Shown piece after piece: positions 1 to 6,981 of a DNA stretch of 44,398 nt. Source of the DNA: Pasteurella oralis. GTDB taxonomy: Bacteria; Pseudomonadota; Gammaproteobacteria; Enterobacterales; Pasteurellaceae. Positions within the stretch are counted from its first letter, which is position 1; the number at the start of each line of letters is the position of its first letter. The translations under genes and the position numbers were made by a program. The notes beneath the pieces are model-generated. The model was not told the origin of the DNA. It worked only from the letters and a program-made list of their open reading frames with translations, and made no database searches. Location of the stretch: assembly GCF_002850605.1 (NCBI RefSeq), contig NZ_NXGB01000010.1, positions 1 to 44,398 on the forward strand. The letters are read 5' to 3'.

Positions 1-60
1 AGGCTTGTAGGCTTGTAGGCTTGTAGGCTTGTAGGCTTGTAGGCTTGTAGGCTTGTAGGC
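1..60. repeat. Octanucleotide tandem repeat (AGGCTTGT)n
   Basis: Seven complete units of AGGCTTGT plus a half unit, without a mismatch, reaching the left edge, so the true copy number is unknown. Perfect arrays of this type mutate by slipped-strand mispairing. The last unit merges into the ATG of the minus-strand ORF. Confidence 0.95.
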
Positions 61-64
61 TCAT
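1..64 (-). CDS. 5' end of a probable phase-variable gene (partial, runs off the window)
   Basis: On the minus strand an ATG at 64-62 is preceded by a good ribosome site (AAGGA, six bases before the start) and followed at once by repeated ACAAGCCT octamers. The repeats are open in this strand and would encode an eight-residue periodic peptide (TSLQAYKP) after Met-Ser-Leu-Gln-Ala-Tyr-Lys-Pro; the opposite strand has a TAG in every frame. Octamers are not a multiple of three, so gain or loss of one unit would switch the downstream reading frame. This is the architecture of phase-variable LPS, adhesin and DNA-methyltransferase genes in Haemophilus. The body of the gene lies outside the window, so its function is unknown. 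It follows the repressor gene by 52 bases in the same orientation and may share its transcript. Confidence 0.6.
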   Translation of the reverse strand, partial: MSLQAYKPTSLQAYKPTSLQA

Positions 65-95
65 TTTTCGTCCTTAATTATGGTTGTCAAGAGTT

Positions 96-122
96 ATTTA
101 ATTATTTCTAATCTAATTAAAT
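96..122 (-). other. AT-rich inverted repeat at the end of the repressor gene
   Basis: ATTTAATTA and TAATTAAAT are separated by nine bases and overlap the stop codon of the repressor gene. The stem is only A-T pairs, so it would be a weak terminator at best, leaving room for read-through into the phase-variable ORF. Confidence 0.3.
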
Positions 123-461
123 TGTTTGATTAAATTCTTTGGTTTGAGAGAGTGCCTGAATATTTAATTCAGCTGCTTTTTTCCCTAATGAATTACATTG
201 TCTGAAATGGGAAAGTAATTGTTTTTCCTGATCGGCTAATTCAATGGCATCTTGGGTAAACATTTCACCTACACCACTTACTAACCAATTCAAGTTAATA
301 CCGACTTTCGCAATCGCAGTCATACCTTCGGCATTCGGCTCACGTTCGCCACCGATATATCCTTGCATGGTGCGGTAGGGTAATTCTGTCATTTCAGCAA
401 AATCCTTGATCCGCCAATGTTTCAACTCACAGATTTGTTTCAATCTCTCTGATATACGCAT
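117..461 (-). CDS. XRE / phage CI-type transcriptional repressor
   Basis: A 114-residue DNA-binding protein. The first 65 residues form a helix-turn-helix of the phage CI repressor N-terminal kind: KHWRIKDFAEMTELPYRTMQ holds the two helices, and GINLNWLVSGVGEMF is the signature that ends that domain in CI-like repressors. The C-terminal 45 residues are helical and lack the S24 peptidase domain, so cleavage through RecA is not expected. I start it at the ATG at 461, eight bases after AAGGA; a longer version beginning at 494 has no ribosome site. It is divergent from an IS1595-type transposase, with three repeated operator-like sites in the shared region, one of them across its own start codon. 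Control of the transposase and of itself is inferred. Confidence 0.85.
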   Translation of the reverse strand: MRISERLKQICELKHWRIKDFAEMTELPYRTMQGYIGGEREPNAEGMTAIAKVGINLNWLVSGVGEMFTQDAIELADQEKQLLSHFRQCNSLGKKAAELNIQALSQTKEFNQTI

Positions 462-469
462 TTGCACGT
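457..469. promoter_or_regulatory. Operator-like repeat O1
   Basis: CGCATTTGCACGT, overlapping the repressor start codon. It matches O2 and O3 at 11 and 10 of 13 positions respectively and lies exactly 42 bases before O2. Confidence 0.5.
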
Positions 470-487
470 TCCTTATCAAAATTAAGA

Positions 488-516
488 TTGACAATTATCG
501 CATTTGAGCGTATAAT
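488..516 (+). promoter_or_regulatory. Perfect-consensus sigma70 promoter for the transposase operon
   Basis: TTGACA at 488-493, a 17-base spacer, and TATAAT at 511-516: an exact match to the sigma70 consensus with ideal spacing. Transcription would start near 523, about 107 bases before the transposase ATG. The spacer is filled by operator-like repeat O2, so bound repressor would exclude RNA polymerase. Confidence 0.8.
499..511. promoter_or_regulatory. Operator-like repeat O2
   Basis: CGCATTTGAGCGT, inside the spacer of the consensus promoter and touching its -10 hexamer. It is the middle of three copies at 42-base spacing. Confidence 0.65.
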
Positions 517-540
517 TGCAAATTATGGTCATCATTATAT

Positions 541-553
541 CGCATTTGAGCAT
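541..553. promoter_or_regulatory. Operator-like repeat O3
   Basis: CGCATTTGAGCAT, one mismatch from O2. It lies just upstream of a possible leftward -10 (TATAAT on the minus strand at 539-534) that could drive the repressor gene, and in the early transcribed region of the rightward operon. Confidence 0.6.
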
Positions 554-629
554 AAGCTAGGTAGTGGTATTTATTCGATGAGTTTATTTTTTATTGTGCG
601 TTTTATGTACATTTTTTCATTTTGGGTTT

Positions 630-1664
630 ATGACACAGCACTTTTTACTGAGTTCAAAATCTCGTCAGTTATCGCCACTTCAGATAGCACAACTCTCTGA
701 TGACGAAGCTCACGATTTGCTTTGTCAAGCCAGATGGCAAAGCATTGATGAGCAGATTTGCCCGAAGTGTGGTATCAAGCATAAATGCTATATTTATAAA
801 ACCAGACGGCAATTCCGCTGCCGCCACTGTAAACATCAGTTTTCAGTGACATCTAGCACCATTTTTGCCAATCGAAAATTACCTATTCAAACCTACTTAT
901 TCGCTATTGCGTTATTTGTGAATGCGGTAAAAGGCATTTCCGCTTGCCAGCTTTCTCGTGATTTGAATGTACAGTATAAAACCGCTTTTACTTTATCACA
1001 TAAAATCCGAGAAAGCCTGATTGTACAGCGTGAGCTTTTTCCCTTGTCAGGCGAAATCCATATTGATGGTACTTACGTGCATTCCGCTCCACGTCCAAAG
1101 AATAAGAAAGCAGACCGAGTAGATAGACGCTTAAAAGAAAATGCCAATCCAAATAAACGTGGCGTACTGGTAATGCGTGAACGTTACACTGAACAGGACA
1201 CTTTATCTAATCCGCAACTAGTCGGTGCAAAGAGAACCATCACGTTTCCTATTTTGTCAGAAAATTCAGAAACCGTGAAGAAATTAGCCACTGCATATAT
1301 TGAGCCAAACAGCCGTATTCATGCAGACGAAAACTCAGCTTATGATGAATTGATAGTGGATTACGACTTACAACGTGTGAACCATCAAAAAGAATATCGT
1401 AGCGATGAAGGGATTACCAACAACCTTGCCGAAAGTTACTTTGCACGTTTCAAACGAATGTATTACGGACAAGTCCACAAGATGAGTAACATCTATCTTG
1501 ATAATTATGCGAACGAAGTCGCCTATCGTGAAGATACTCGTAAACTGGATAATTTAACCATTTTCAATGATATCACCAGTAAATGCCTCAGCACGTCATC
1601 AGATAATGTTTGGAAAGGCTATTGGCAAGGTAATCATCGACAAGTAGAACGGCTGGTAATGTAA
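630..1664 (+). mobile_element. IS1595-family (ISXO2-like) transposase
   Basis: A 344-residue DDE transposase. The N-terminus begins MTQHFLLSSKSRQLS, as in many IS1595 transposases, followed by a zinc ribbon (CPKC ... CRHC, about residues 44-70). The catalytic core shows GEIHIDGTYVH (first Asp), IHADENSAYD (second Asp) and NLAESYFARFKR (Glu), then the conserved YANEVAYRED tail. Length is complete and no frameshift is seen, so it may be active. The first ATG is at 630; a longer frame would need a TTG. Its stop overlaps the next gene (TAATG), so the two are probably translationally coupled. I found no convincing terminal inverted repeats, so the limits of the element are undefined. It is driven by a consensus promoter with repressor-type operators, which is unusual for a simple IS. 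Confidence 0.92.
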
Positions 1665-2098
1665 TGGCAAAGAAAATTTATTTAAGCCAAATTCAGGCAA
1701 AAATTGACCGCTTGCAACGTGAACGAAAACAAGTGCTAGAACATCTTGCTTTGGTGGAGAGTAAGCTTGATAAACTACAAGCAGCCCTTGAGGTTATGCA
1801 ATCAGAAGCCCTAACTGATGAATATAATACAGAGCTTTATACCTACCGCACTTATCAGCATCGTTTCAAGGGAAAACTACGCCAAATGGTGCTTGCTGAA
1901 ATGAAAGTAAAACCAAATCATTACTTTACTGTTAATGAATTAACGGAACTTGTCCTTATGCGAGATGGACAAGAGCCAATTATTCAACCGCAGCATACCG
2001 TTTCCGTGCGTGGTGCATTGAAGCATTGGCTTAATAAAGGTGTGGTAGAACGAATAGCATTAAAAGCAAATGATGTGCGGTGGAGATTGAAAGCGTAA
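1664..2098 (+). CDS. Small coiled-coil / winged-helix-like protein coupled to the transposase
   Basis: A 144-residue protein I do not recognise. Residues 1-50 are strongly charged and heptad-like (QAKIDRLQRERKQVLEHLAL), predicted coiled coil. Residues 65-144 look like a small winged helix: HYFTVNELTELV, then SVRGALKHWLNKGVVERI and a final strand VRWRLKA. The ATG shares one base with the transposase stop (TAATG), so the two proteins are probably made together. It could be a transposition accessory factor or regulator, by position only. The convergent protein at 2102-2485 has the same layout and the same ending (WRLK), which suggests the two are distant relatives. Confidence 0.7.
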   Translation: MAKKIYLSQIQAKIDRLQRERKQVLEHLALVESKLDKLQAALEVMQSEALTDEYNTELYTYRTYQHRFKGKLRQMVLAEMKVKPNHYFTVNELTELVLMRDGQEPIIQPQHTVSVRGALKHWLNKGVVERIALKANDVRWRLKA

Positions 2099-2101
2099 CT
2101 G

Positions 2102-2485
2102 TTAATTAGTTTTCAAGGTTTTTAAACGCCAATGAAACCCTGTACGCTCAATCAATCCTTTTTTCTCCAACCGCAACAACATTCTTTTGACTGCTTTATA
2201 ATGGTTATCCCCCACATCAACAAATTGTAGCTGCCCCACTAATCGTAATGCCTGTTCTGCTATATCTCCACATACCAACCACGTACCCTGATTTTCCTTT
2301 AATACTTGTGCGATTAAACGAGCGGTAATCACAGACTGGCTTTTCGGTGTTTTCGGCATAAATGGATCTGCCAACTCGCTAATCTCTTGAGCTAAAAGCT
2401 GCATTTGCACCGTTAATAAATCTTGTTTTTCTTTCAGTTGAAGCAACCGTTCAACTAACTCGTGTTTGAGTAACTTTTGTGTCAT
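2102..2485 (-). CDS. Small coiled-coil / winged-helix-like protein, convergent with its look-alike
   Basis: A 127-residue protein of unknown function. Residues 1-40 are Leu/Gln/Glu-rich and likely coiled coil (LLQLKEKQDLLTVQMQLLAQ). Residues 52-127 resemble a winged helix, with the recognition region HYKAVKRMLLRLEKKGLIER and ending FHWRLKTLKTN. It runs head-to-head into the transposase-coupled gene, with three bases between the stops. The start codon is preceded by AGGGA, which is buried in a stem-loop (2493-2523), so translation may be restrained. It could belong to the mobile unit or be a resident gene that the element landed beside. Confidence 0.65.
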   Translation of the reverse strand: MTQKLLKHELVERLLQLKEKQDLLTVQMQLLAQEISELADPFMPKTPKSQSVITARLIAQVLKENQGTWLVCGDIAEQALRLVGQLQFVDVGDNHYKAVKRMLLRLEKKGLIERTGFHWRLKTLKTN

Positions 2486-2492
2486 AATAAAA

Positions 2493-2523
2493 ATCCCTAT
2501 TGAGTGAAAATTTCAATAGGGAT
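2493..2523 (-). promoter_or_regulatory. Stem-loop that sequesters a ribosome site and resembles a terminator
   Basis: ATCCCTATTGA and TCAATAGGGAT form an 11-base perfect stem with a nine-base loop. Read on the minus strand, the stem is followed by TTTTT and then, a few bases on, the ATG at 2485. The AGGGA that should serve as ribosome site is the 3' arm of the stem. Such hairpins block read-through expression of transposon genes in other systems. Confidence 0.55.
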
Positions 2524-2533
2524 GTTAATGTTT

Positions 2534-2542
2534 TCAAGCGGT
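2534..2542 (+). repeat. Actinobacillus-type uptake signal-like sequence
   Basis: TCAAGCGGT followed by TAAAT: eight of nine bases of the Apl-type core ACAAGCGGT, with part of its AT extension. All other uptake signals in the window are of the Hin type. A single 8-mer can occur by chance. Confidence 0.35.
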
Positions 2543-2587
2543 TAAATCTTTGTGCAACTGCTACATAATACCTAAAATTTCTTGTAA

Positions 2588-3163
2588 TTATGCAGCAACC
2601 ATTACCATTGCAGGACGAATAACACGACCATTCAATAAATAGCCTTTTTGTAGCACAACCGTAATTTGATTTGTTTCAAATCCTTCCATCGGCTGCATAG
2701 AAATTGCTTGATGTAATTCAGGATTAAAGGTTTCACCAACAACACCGACAGGTTCAACACCGAAACGAGCAACGGTCGAAAGCAGTTCTTTCAAAGTTAG
2801 TTCAACGCCATCAAACAATGCTTTCACACTTTCATCTTCTAAATTTGCAGGCGTCGCTAAAGCACGTTCTAAATTATCGATCGTATTTAAAATATCTTTA
2901 GAAAATTTTTCTAATGCAAACTTATGTGCTTTTTCAACATCTTGTTCTGTACGGCGGCGGATATTATCAATTTCAGCACGTGTACGTAACAATAAATCTT
3001 GTTCTTTCTTTACTGTTTGCTCTAACTGAGCCTCTAATTCTTGAACACGAGCAATAGCTTCTTCTAAAGGATCTTCTTCTATTACTTCTTCGATTGGTTG
3101 CTCTAACTCAACTTCTTCTTGAATAACTTCTTCATTTTCAATTTGTTGTTCTTTTGCTGACAT
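2588..3163 (-). CDS. grpE: Nucleotide exchange factor GrpE
   Basis: A 191-residue cochaperone that releases ADP from DnaK during protein folding and heat shock. The first 50 residues are acidic ([20 protein letters not shown]), then the long dimerising helix ([20 protein letters not shown]), then the beta-domain with [11 protein letters not shown] and the end [20 protein letters not shown], all typical. I start it at 3163, where GGAGA lies upstream; the longer frame to 3205 has no ribosome site. It is divergent from nadK. I see no heat-shock promoter that I would call with confidence. Confidence 0.97.
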   Translation of the reverse strand: MSAKEQQIENEEVIQEEVELEQPIEEVIEEDPLEEAIARVQELEAQLEQTVKKEQDLLLRTRAEIDNIRRRTEQDVEKAHKFALEKFSKDILNTIDNLERALATPANLEDESVKALFDGVELTLKELLSTVARFGVEPVGVVGETFNPELHQAISMQPMEGFETNQITVVLQKGYLLNGRVIRPAMVMVAA

Positions 3164-3290
3164 TGCATTCTCCGTTAATAATAAAATTTTGATTGATTCT
3201 AGCAAAAAATATAAAAGTTAGCACATCTATAGATACTTGCTGACAAATAAAAGGTTTTGTGTGTAATATAGTGGTTGATTTTTTGAATTC

Positions 3291-3299
3291 AAGTGCGGT
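3291..3299 (+). repeat. DNA uptake signal sequence
   Basis: AAGTGCGGT followed by CAGTTTTTT, matching the extended Hin-type consensus. It sits just before nadK. Confidence 0.9.
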
Positions 3300-3326
3300 C
3301 AGTTTTTTCGCCAAATGGAACATGCA

Positions 3327-4244
3327 ATGAAATACCAAAATGCGGTTGATATTAAAGCGCTACAATCCTCATTTCAAATCATCGGATTATTAGGTAAACC
3401 TCGCCATGATTTGACCTTACAAATGCATAAAAATCTTTTTCAATGGCTCATCGAAAAAGGCTATCAAGTATTGGTTGAACGCCCAATAGGTGAACAGCTT
3501 GGTTTAAACGAAGACTATTTAGCTTCCGTTGAAGATATTGGACAAAAAGCACAATTAGGGATTGTGATTGGTGGTGATGGTAATATGTTAGGGCGTGCGC
3601 GTATCCTCGCAAAATATGACATTGCCCTAATCGGTATTAATAGAGGCAACTTGGGCTTCTTAACAGATATCGACCCTAAAAATGCTTACGCGCAGTTGCA
3701 AGCTTGTTTAGAGCAAGGCGAGTTTTTTGTTGAAGAACGTTTTATCCTAGAAGCTAGTGTAGAACGCGATGGACAAATTATTGCCAGTGGCAATGCAGTC
3801 AATGAAGCCGTTATTCACCCTGCCAAAATTGCTCATATGATAGATTTCCATGTTTATATTAATGATAAATTCGCTTTTTCACAACGTTCTGATGGCTTAA
3901 TCATTTCTACACCAACAGGTTCAACCGCTTATTCACTCTCCGCTGGCGGTCCTATTTTAACGCCTCAGTTAAATGCAATTGCCTTAGTGCCAATGTTTCC
4001 GCATACGCTTTCCTCACGTCCTTTAGTCATTGACGGCGACAGCAAAATTTCTATCCGTTTTGCAGAATACAATACTGCACAATTAGAGGTAGGTTGTGAT
4101 AGCCAGATTGCGCTAGAATTTTCGCCTGATGATATTGTACATATCCAGAAAAGCCAGTATAAATTACGATTGTTACATCTAAAAAATTATAATTATTACA
4201 AAGTACTGAGCTCAAAATTGGGTTGGCTTAGAAATCTAGTCTAA
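3327..4244 (+). CDS. nadK: NAD kinase
   Basis: ATP-dependent kinase that makes NADP from NAD in the cytosol. About 305 residues, the usual size. GGDGN in [14 protein letters not shown] is the catalytic/NAD-binding motif, and [19 protein letters not shown] is the second conserved block. Two in-frame ATGs exist: 3315 and 3327. The second has GGAA six bases upstream and the first has nothing, so I prefer 3327. It is followed by recN after 84 bases that contain an SOS box, so recN has its own promoter. The nadK-recN order is common in gamma-proteobacteria. Confidence 0.95.
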   Translation: MKYQNAVDIKALQSSFQIIGLLGKPRHDLTLQMHKNLFQWLIEKGYQVLVERPIGEQLGLNEDYLASVEDIGQKAQLGIVIGGDGNMLGRARILAKYDIALIGINRGNLGFLTDIDPKNAYAQLQACLEQGEFFVEERFILEASVERDGQIIASGNAVNEAVIHPAKIAHMIDFHVYINDKFAFSQRSDGLIISTPTGSTAYSLSAGGPILTPQLNAIALVPMFPHTLSSRPLVIDGDSKISIRFAEYNTAQLEVGCDSQIALEFSPDDIVHIQKSQYKLRLLHLKNYNYYKVLSSKLGWLRNLV

Positions 4245-4273
4245 AAAACACAAAAAATGAACAAAAATCGCTT

Positions 4274-4293
4274 TACTGTATATAAAAACAGTT
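4274..4293. promoter_or_regulatory. LexA (SOS) box upstream of recN
   Basis: TACTGTATATAAAAACAGTT carries CTG-N10-CAG and is close to the gamma-proteobacterial LexA consensus. It lies 35 bases before recN, a classical SOS gene. Confidence 0.85.
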
Positions 4294-4296
4294 ATA

Positions 4297-4315
4297 AACT
4301 GATAAATATACAGTA
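4297..4315. promoter_or_regulatory. Second, off-spaced LexA-like site
   Basis: AACTGATAAATATACAGTA resembles a LexA box but has nine, not ten, bases between CTG and CAG. E. coli recN has more than one LexA site, so a weak second site is plausible. Confidence 0.35.
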
Positions 4316-4328
4316 AAGAGGGTTTATT

Positions 4329-6005
4329 ATGCTTATTCAACTGACAATTAATAATTTCGCTATCGTTCGCCACCTCAATATTGAACTCACTGAAGGTATG
4401 TCTGTCATCACTGGAGAAACTGGTGCTGGAAAGTCAATTGCGATTGATGCACTAGGCGTTTGTCTTGGTCAGCGCACTGAAATCAATATGTTACGAGAAG
4501 GGCAAGAACGTGCTGATATTTGCGCCACATTTTCACTCGAAAAAAACACTCCTGCTTTCCAATGGCTGCAAATGCAAGAACTACAAGATATAGAAAATCC
4601 TAATGAATGTATCTTACGCCGTATTATTAATCATGACGGGCGTTCAAAAGCCTTTATCAATAGTATTCCTGTTTCAGCAGCTCAACTCAAAGAACTGGGA
4701 CAATATTTAGTGCATATCAATGGACAACATGCCTCACAATTATTGCTCAAGACAGACTATCAATTACGATTGCTCGATAATTTTTGTGCCCACACAAACT
4801 TATTGGCACAAATGCGAGCTGATCACCAAACATGGCAAGCTCTGCAATACCAAGTTGAAACTTTTCAACAAAAAGTCACTGAAAATGAAGCAAGAAAACA
4901 ACTTTTACAATATCAAGTAGAAGAATTAGATGAATTTAATTTACGCCCAGATGAATACCTCGCATTAGAAGAAGAGCAAAAGCGCTTATCAAGTAGTGAA
5001 CAATTAACCACGCTTTCACAGTCAACTTTACAGTTATTAAGTGAAAATGAAACGGTAAGTATTGACTCACTACTCTATAAAGCCACCCAATATTTAGACG
5101 AGCTTTGTGAATTAGATTCTCGTTACAATAATGTATCAAGTTTATTACAAGAAGCATTAATTCAAGTGCAAGAAGCAACAAGTGAAATACAGCAGCTTGC
5201 TAGTGATATAGAACAAGACCCAACATCACTCTATGAAATAGAACAACGCTTAGGGCAAGCATTACAACTGGCACGTAAACATCATGTGAAACCTGAAAAC
5301 TTAGTAGAATTACATCGCTGTTTAAAACAAGAATTGGCGCAATTGATTGACTTTTCCGATAGTGAAGAAATGTTAATTGCCCAAGAAAAAGCAGCATATG
5401 CACAAATGCAAGCAACGGCACTAGCATTACATCAAAGTCGCCAAATCGGCGCCACAAAATTAGCCCAACAAGTCACACAATCAATTAAAAAACTCGCTAT
5501 GGAAAATGGTGAGTTTTTCATCGAATTAAATGCAGATTACAATAAGATCAACCAGCATGGTGCAGATAATTTGGTCTTTATGTTACGTAGTAATTTAGGT
5601 CAGATGACACAACCATTAACTAAAATTGCTTCTGGTGGTGAACTTTCACGTATTTCTTTAGCAATTCAAGTATTAACTTCTGATAGATCAGCGATTCCTA
5701 CCTTAATTTTTGATGAAGTTGACGTTGGAATTAGCGGAGCAACTGCGAGTGTTGTTGGTAAATTACTACGTAAATTAGGACAACGTTGTCAAGTGATTTG
5801 TGTGACACATTTACCACAAGTCGCTTGCCATGGCCATCGACATTTCACTGTCGAAAAACAAACAGTAGAAGGCAAAACTGAAACAAAAATGACAGCACTT
5901 TCGCCACAACAGAGAGTAAAAGCCTTAGCTAAACTATTAGGTGGTAGCAAAGTAACAGATAGCGCATTAGCAAATGCACAAGAAATGCTCGATTTGGTTT
6001 CTTAA
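4329..6005 (+). CDS. recN: DNA repair protein RecN
   Basis: SMC-like ATPase that acts early in double-strand-break repair. 558 residues, normal length. Walker A is GETGAGKS (residues 29-36); a coiled-coil region occupies roughly 160-370 with many Gln and Glu; the ABC signature is IASGGELSRISLAIQ and Walker B is LIFDEVDVGISG, then CVTHLPQVACHGHRHF. GAGGGT precedes the ATG. The LexA box just upstream indicates SOS induction. A stem-loop follows the stop. Confidence 0.97.
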   Translation: MLIQLTINNFAIVRHLNIELTEGMSVITGETGAGKSIAIDALGVCLGQRTEINMLREGQERADICATFSLEKNTPAFQWLQMQELQDIENPNECILRRIINHDGRSKAFINSIPVSAAQLKELGQYLVHINGQHASQLLLKTDYQLRLLDNFCAHTNLLAQMRADHQTWQALQYQVETFQQKVTENEARKQLLQYQVEELDEFNLRPDEYLALEEEQKRLSSSEQLTTLSQSTLQLLSENETVSIDSLLYKATQYLDELCELDSRYNNVSSLLQEALIQVQEATSEIQQLASDIEQDPTSLYEIEQRLGQALQLARKHHVKPENLVELHRCLKQELAQLIDFSDSEEMLIAQEKAAYAQMQATALALHQSRQIGATKLAQQVTQSIKKLAMENGEFFIELNADYNKINQHGADNLVFMLRSNLGQMTQPLTKIASGGELSRISLAIQVLTSDRSAIPTLIFDEVDVGISGATASVVGKLLRKLGQRCQVICVTHLPQVACHGHRHFTVEKQTVEGKTETKMTALSPQQRVKALAKLLGGSKVTDSALANAQEMLDLVS

Positions 6006-6022
6006 CTCTGAAATGATTAGCG

Positions 6023-6053
6023 CACAAATGGGCAATGTATTTGCCCATTTGTG
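6023..6053. terminator. Stem-loop between recN and ompW
   Basis: CACAAATGGGCAA and TTGCCCATTTGTG form a 13-base perfect stem with a five-base loop between two convergent genes. There is no strong T run on either side, so termination efficiency is uncertain. Confidence 0.6.
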
Positions 6054-6081
6054 TAAATAAGAAATGAAAAATTACATTGAA

Positions 6082-6696
6082 TTAAAAGCGATAACCCAAT
6101 CCCAAAAAGAATACTGTAGGATCTAATTTTACATCGACTTTATGTTCATCATTACCTAATTTAAATGTAGCTTTTGATTTAATTTTTGCATACCAAACAG
6201 CTGTATTTAAAAATAAATTATCGGCTAATTTAATATCAACGCCAGCATTGAATGCCATGCCCCAAGAATCTTTTAATTTGAGGTCGGTCACACCATTTAA
6301 TACTGCTTTTTCACTAAAAAACGTGGTGTAATTAACGCCCGCGCCAACATAAGGACGCGCACTTGAGTCCTTATTTAGGAAATAATACTGCGCATAAAGG
6401 CTCGGTGGTAAATGTTTTGTTTTACCAACAAGTGTATTACCTAATGTAATCTCATGACTAAATGGCGTTGCGGCTAAAAGCTCAATACCAATATTATCAG
6501 TTGCCATATAAGTCGCGGTTAAACCCAATTGTGCATTGGAATTCACCTCAAATTTGAACGTATCACTGTTAGTTGATGTTTTTGGAACGACAACAATTGG
6601 ACCACCACGAACAATAATGTTACCCGCTTCATGCGCTACAGCAGAAGTTGCCACTAATGATGCAACTATACTTAATGCCAATATTGCTTTTTTCAT
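6082..6696 (-). CDS. ompW: Outer membrane protein OmpW family
   Basis: A 204-residue eight-stranded beta-barrel porin of the outer membrane. A signal peptide (MKKAILALSIVASLVATSAVA) is followed by HEAGNIIVRGGPIVV, matching the OmpW start. Middle strands show TDNIGIELLAATPFSHEI and YAQYYFLNKDSSARPYVGAG, and the chain ends LGLGYRF with the terminal Phe needed for barrel assembly. GAGG lies seven to eight bases before the ATG. FNR-like sites in the upstream region fit the known oxygen control of ompW in enterics. Family assignment is firm; the transported substrate is not known. Confidence 0.93.
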   Translation of the reverse strand: MKKAILALSIVASLVATSAVAHEAGNIIVRGGPIVVVPKTSTNSDTFKFEVNSNAQLGLTATYMATDNIGIELLAATPFSHEITLGNTLVGKTKHLPPSLYAQYYFLNKDSSARPYVGAGVNYTTFFSEKAVLNGVTDLKLKDSWGMAFNAGVDIKLADNLFLNTAVWYAKIKSKATFKLGNDEHKVDVKLDPTVFFLGLGYRF

Positions 6697-6798
6697 AAAA
6701 AATACCTCATCTGTCTATTACCTAAAGGAGAATATCCCCCTAAAAAACGATGTCTTTTTAGACGCTGGGCAGAATACCACCTTCAAGGTACTATTTTT

Positions 6799-6812
6799 CT
6801 GATCTTTATCAA
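6799..6812. promoter_or_regulatory. FNR-like site upstream of ompW
   Basis: CTGATCTTTATCAA; on the ompW strand this is TTGATAAAGATCAG, one mismatch from TTGAT-N4-ATCAA. It is about 103 bases before the ompW ATG. Confidence 0.6.
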
Positions 6813-6886
6813 GTTTTTAAAATTTCGTTAAAAAAATTAATATAGACTTAACGCATTTTTACATTTAATTCTCAAACAAAGTAAAA

Positions 6887-6900
6887 ATGATATAGATCAA
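6887..6900. promoter_or_regulatory. Second FNR-like site
   Basis: ATGATATAGATCAA, one mismatch from the FNR consensus, in the divergent ompW / yciC region, 82 bases before yciC. Confidence 0.45.
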
Positions 6901-6981
6901 AGTAATGGTTTTTATGAATTTCACGCCAAAAAGCAGTATAATATTTCCATCTTTTTTGAGTCCAAATCTGAGTCTTAATCA

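Noticed and set aside
1-60. CRISPR array
   Set aside because: The repeats are contiguous 8-base units without spacers and no cas genes are present.
488-700. 70-codon plus-strand ORF over the divergent promoter region
   Set aside because: It begins within the -35 of the promoter that would make its mRNA and overlaps the transposase start in another frame.
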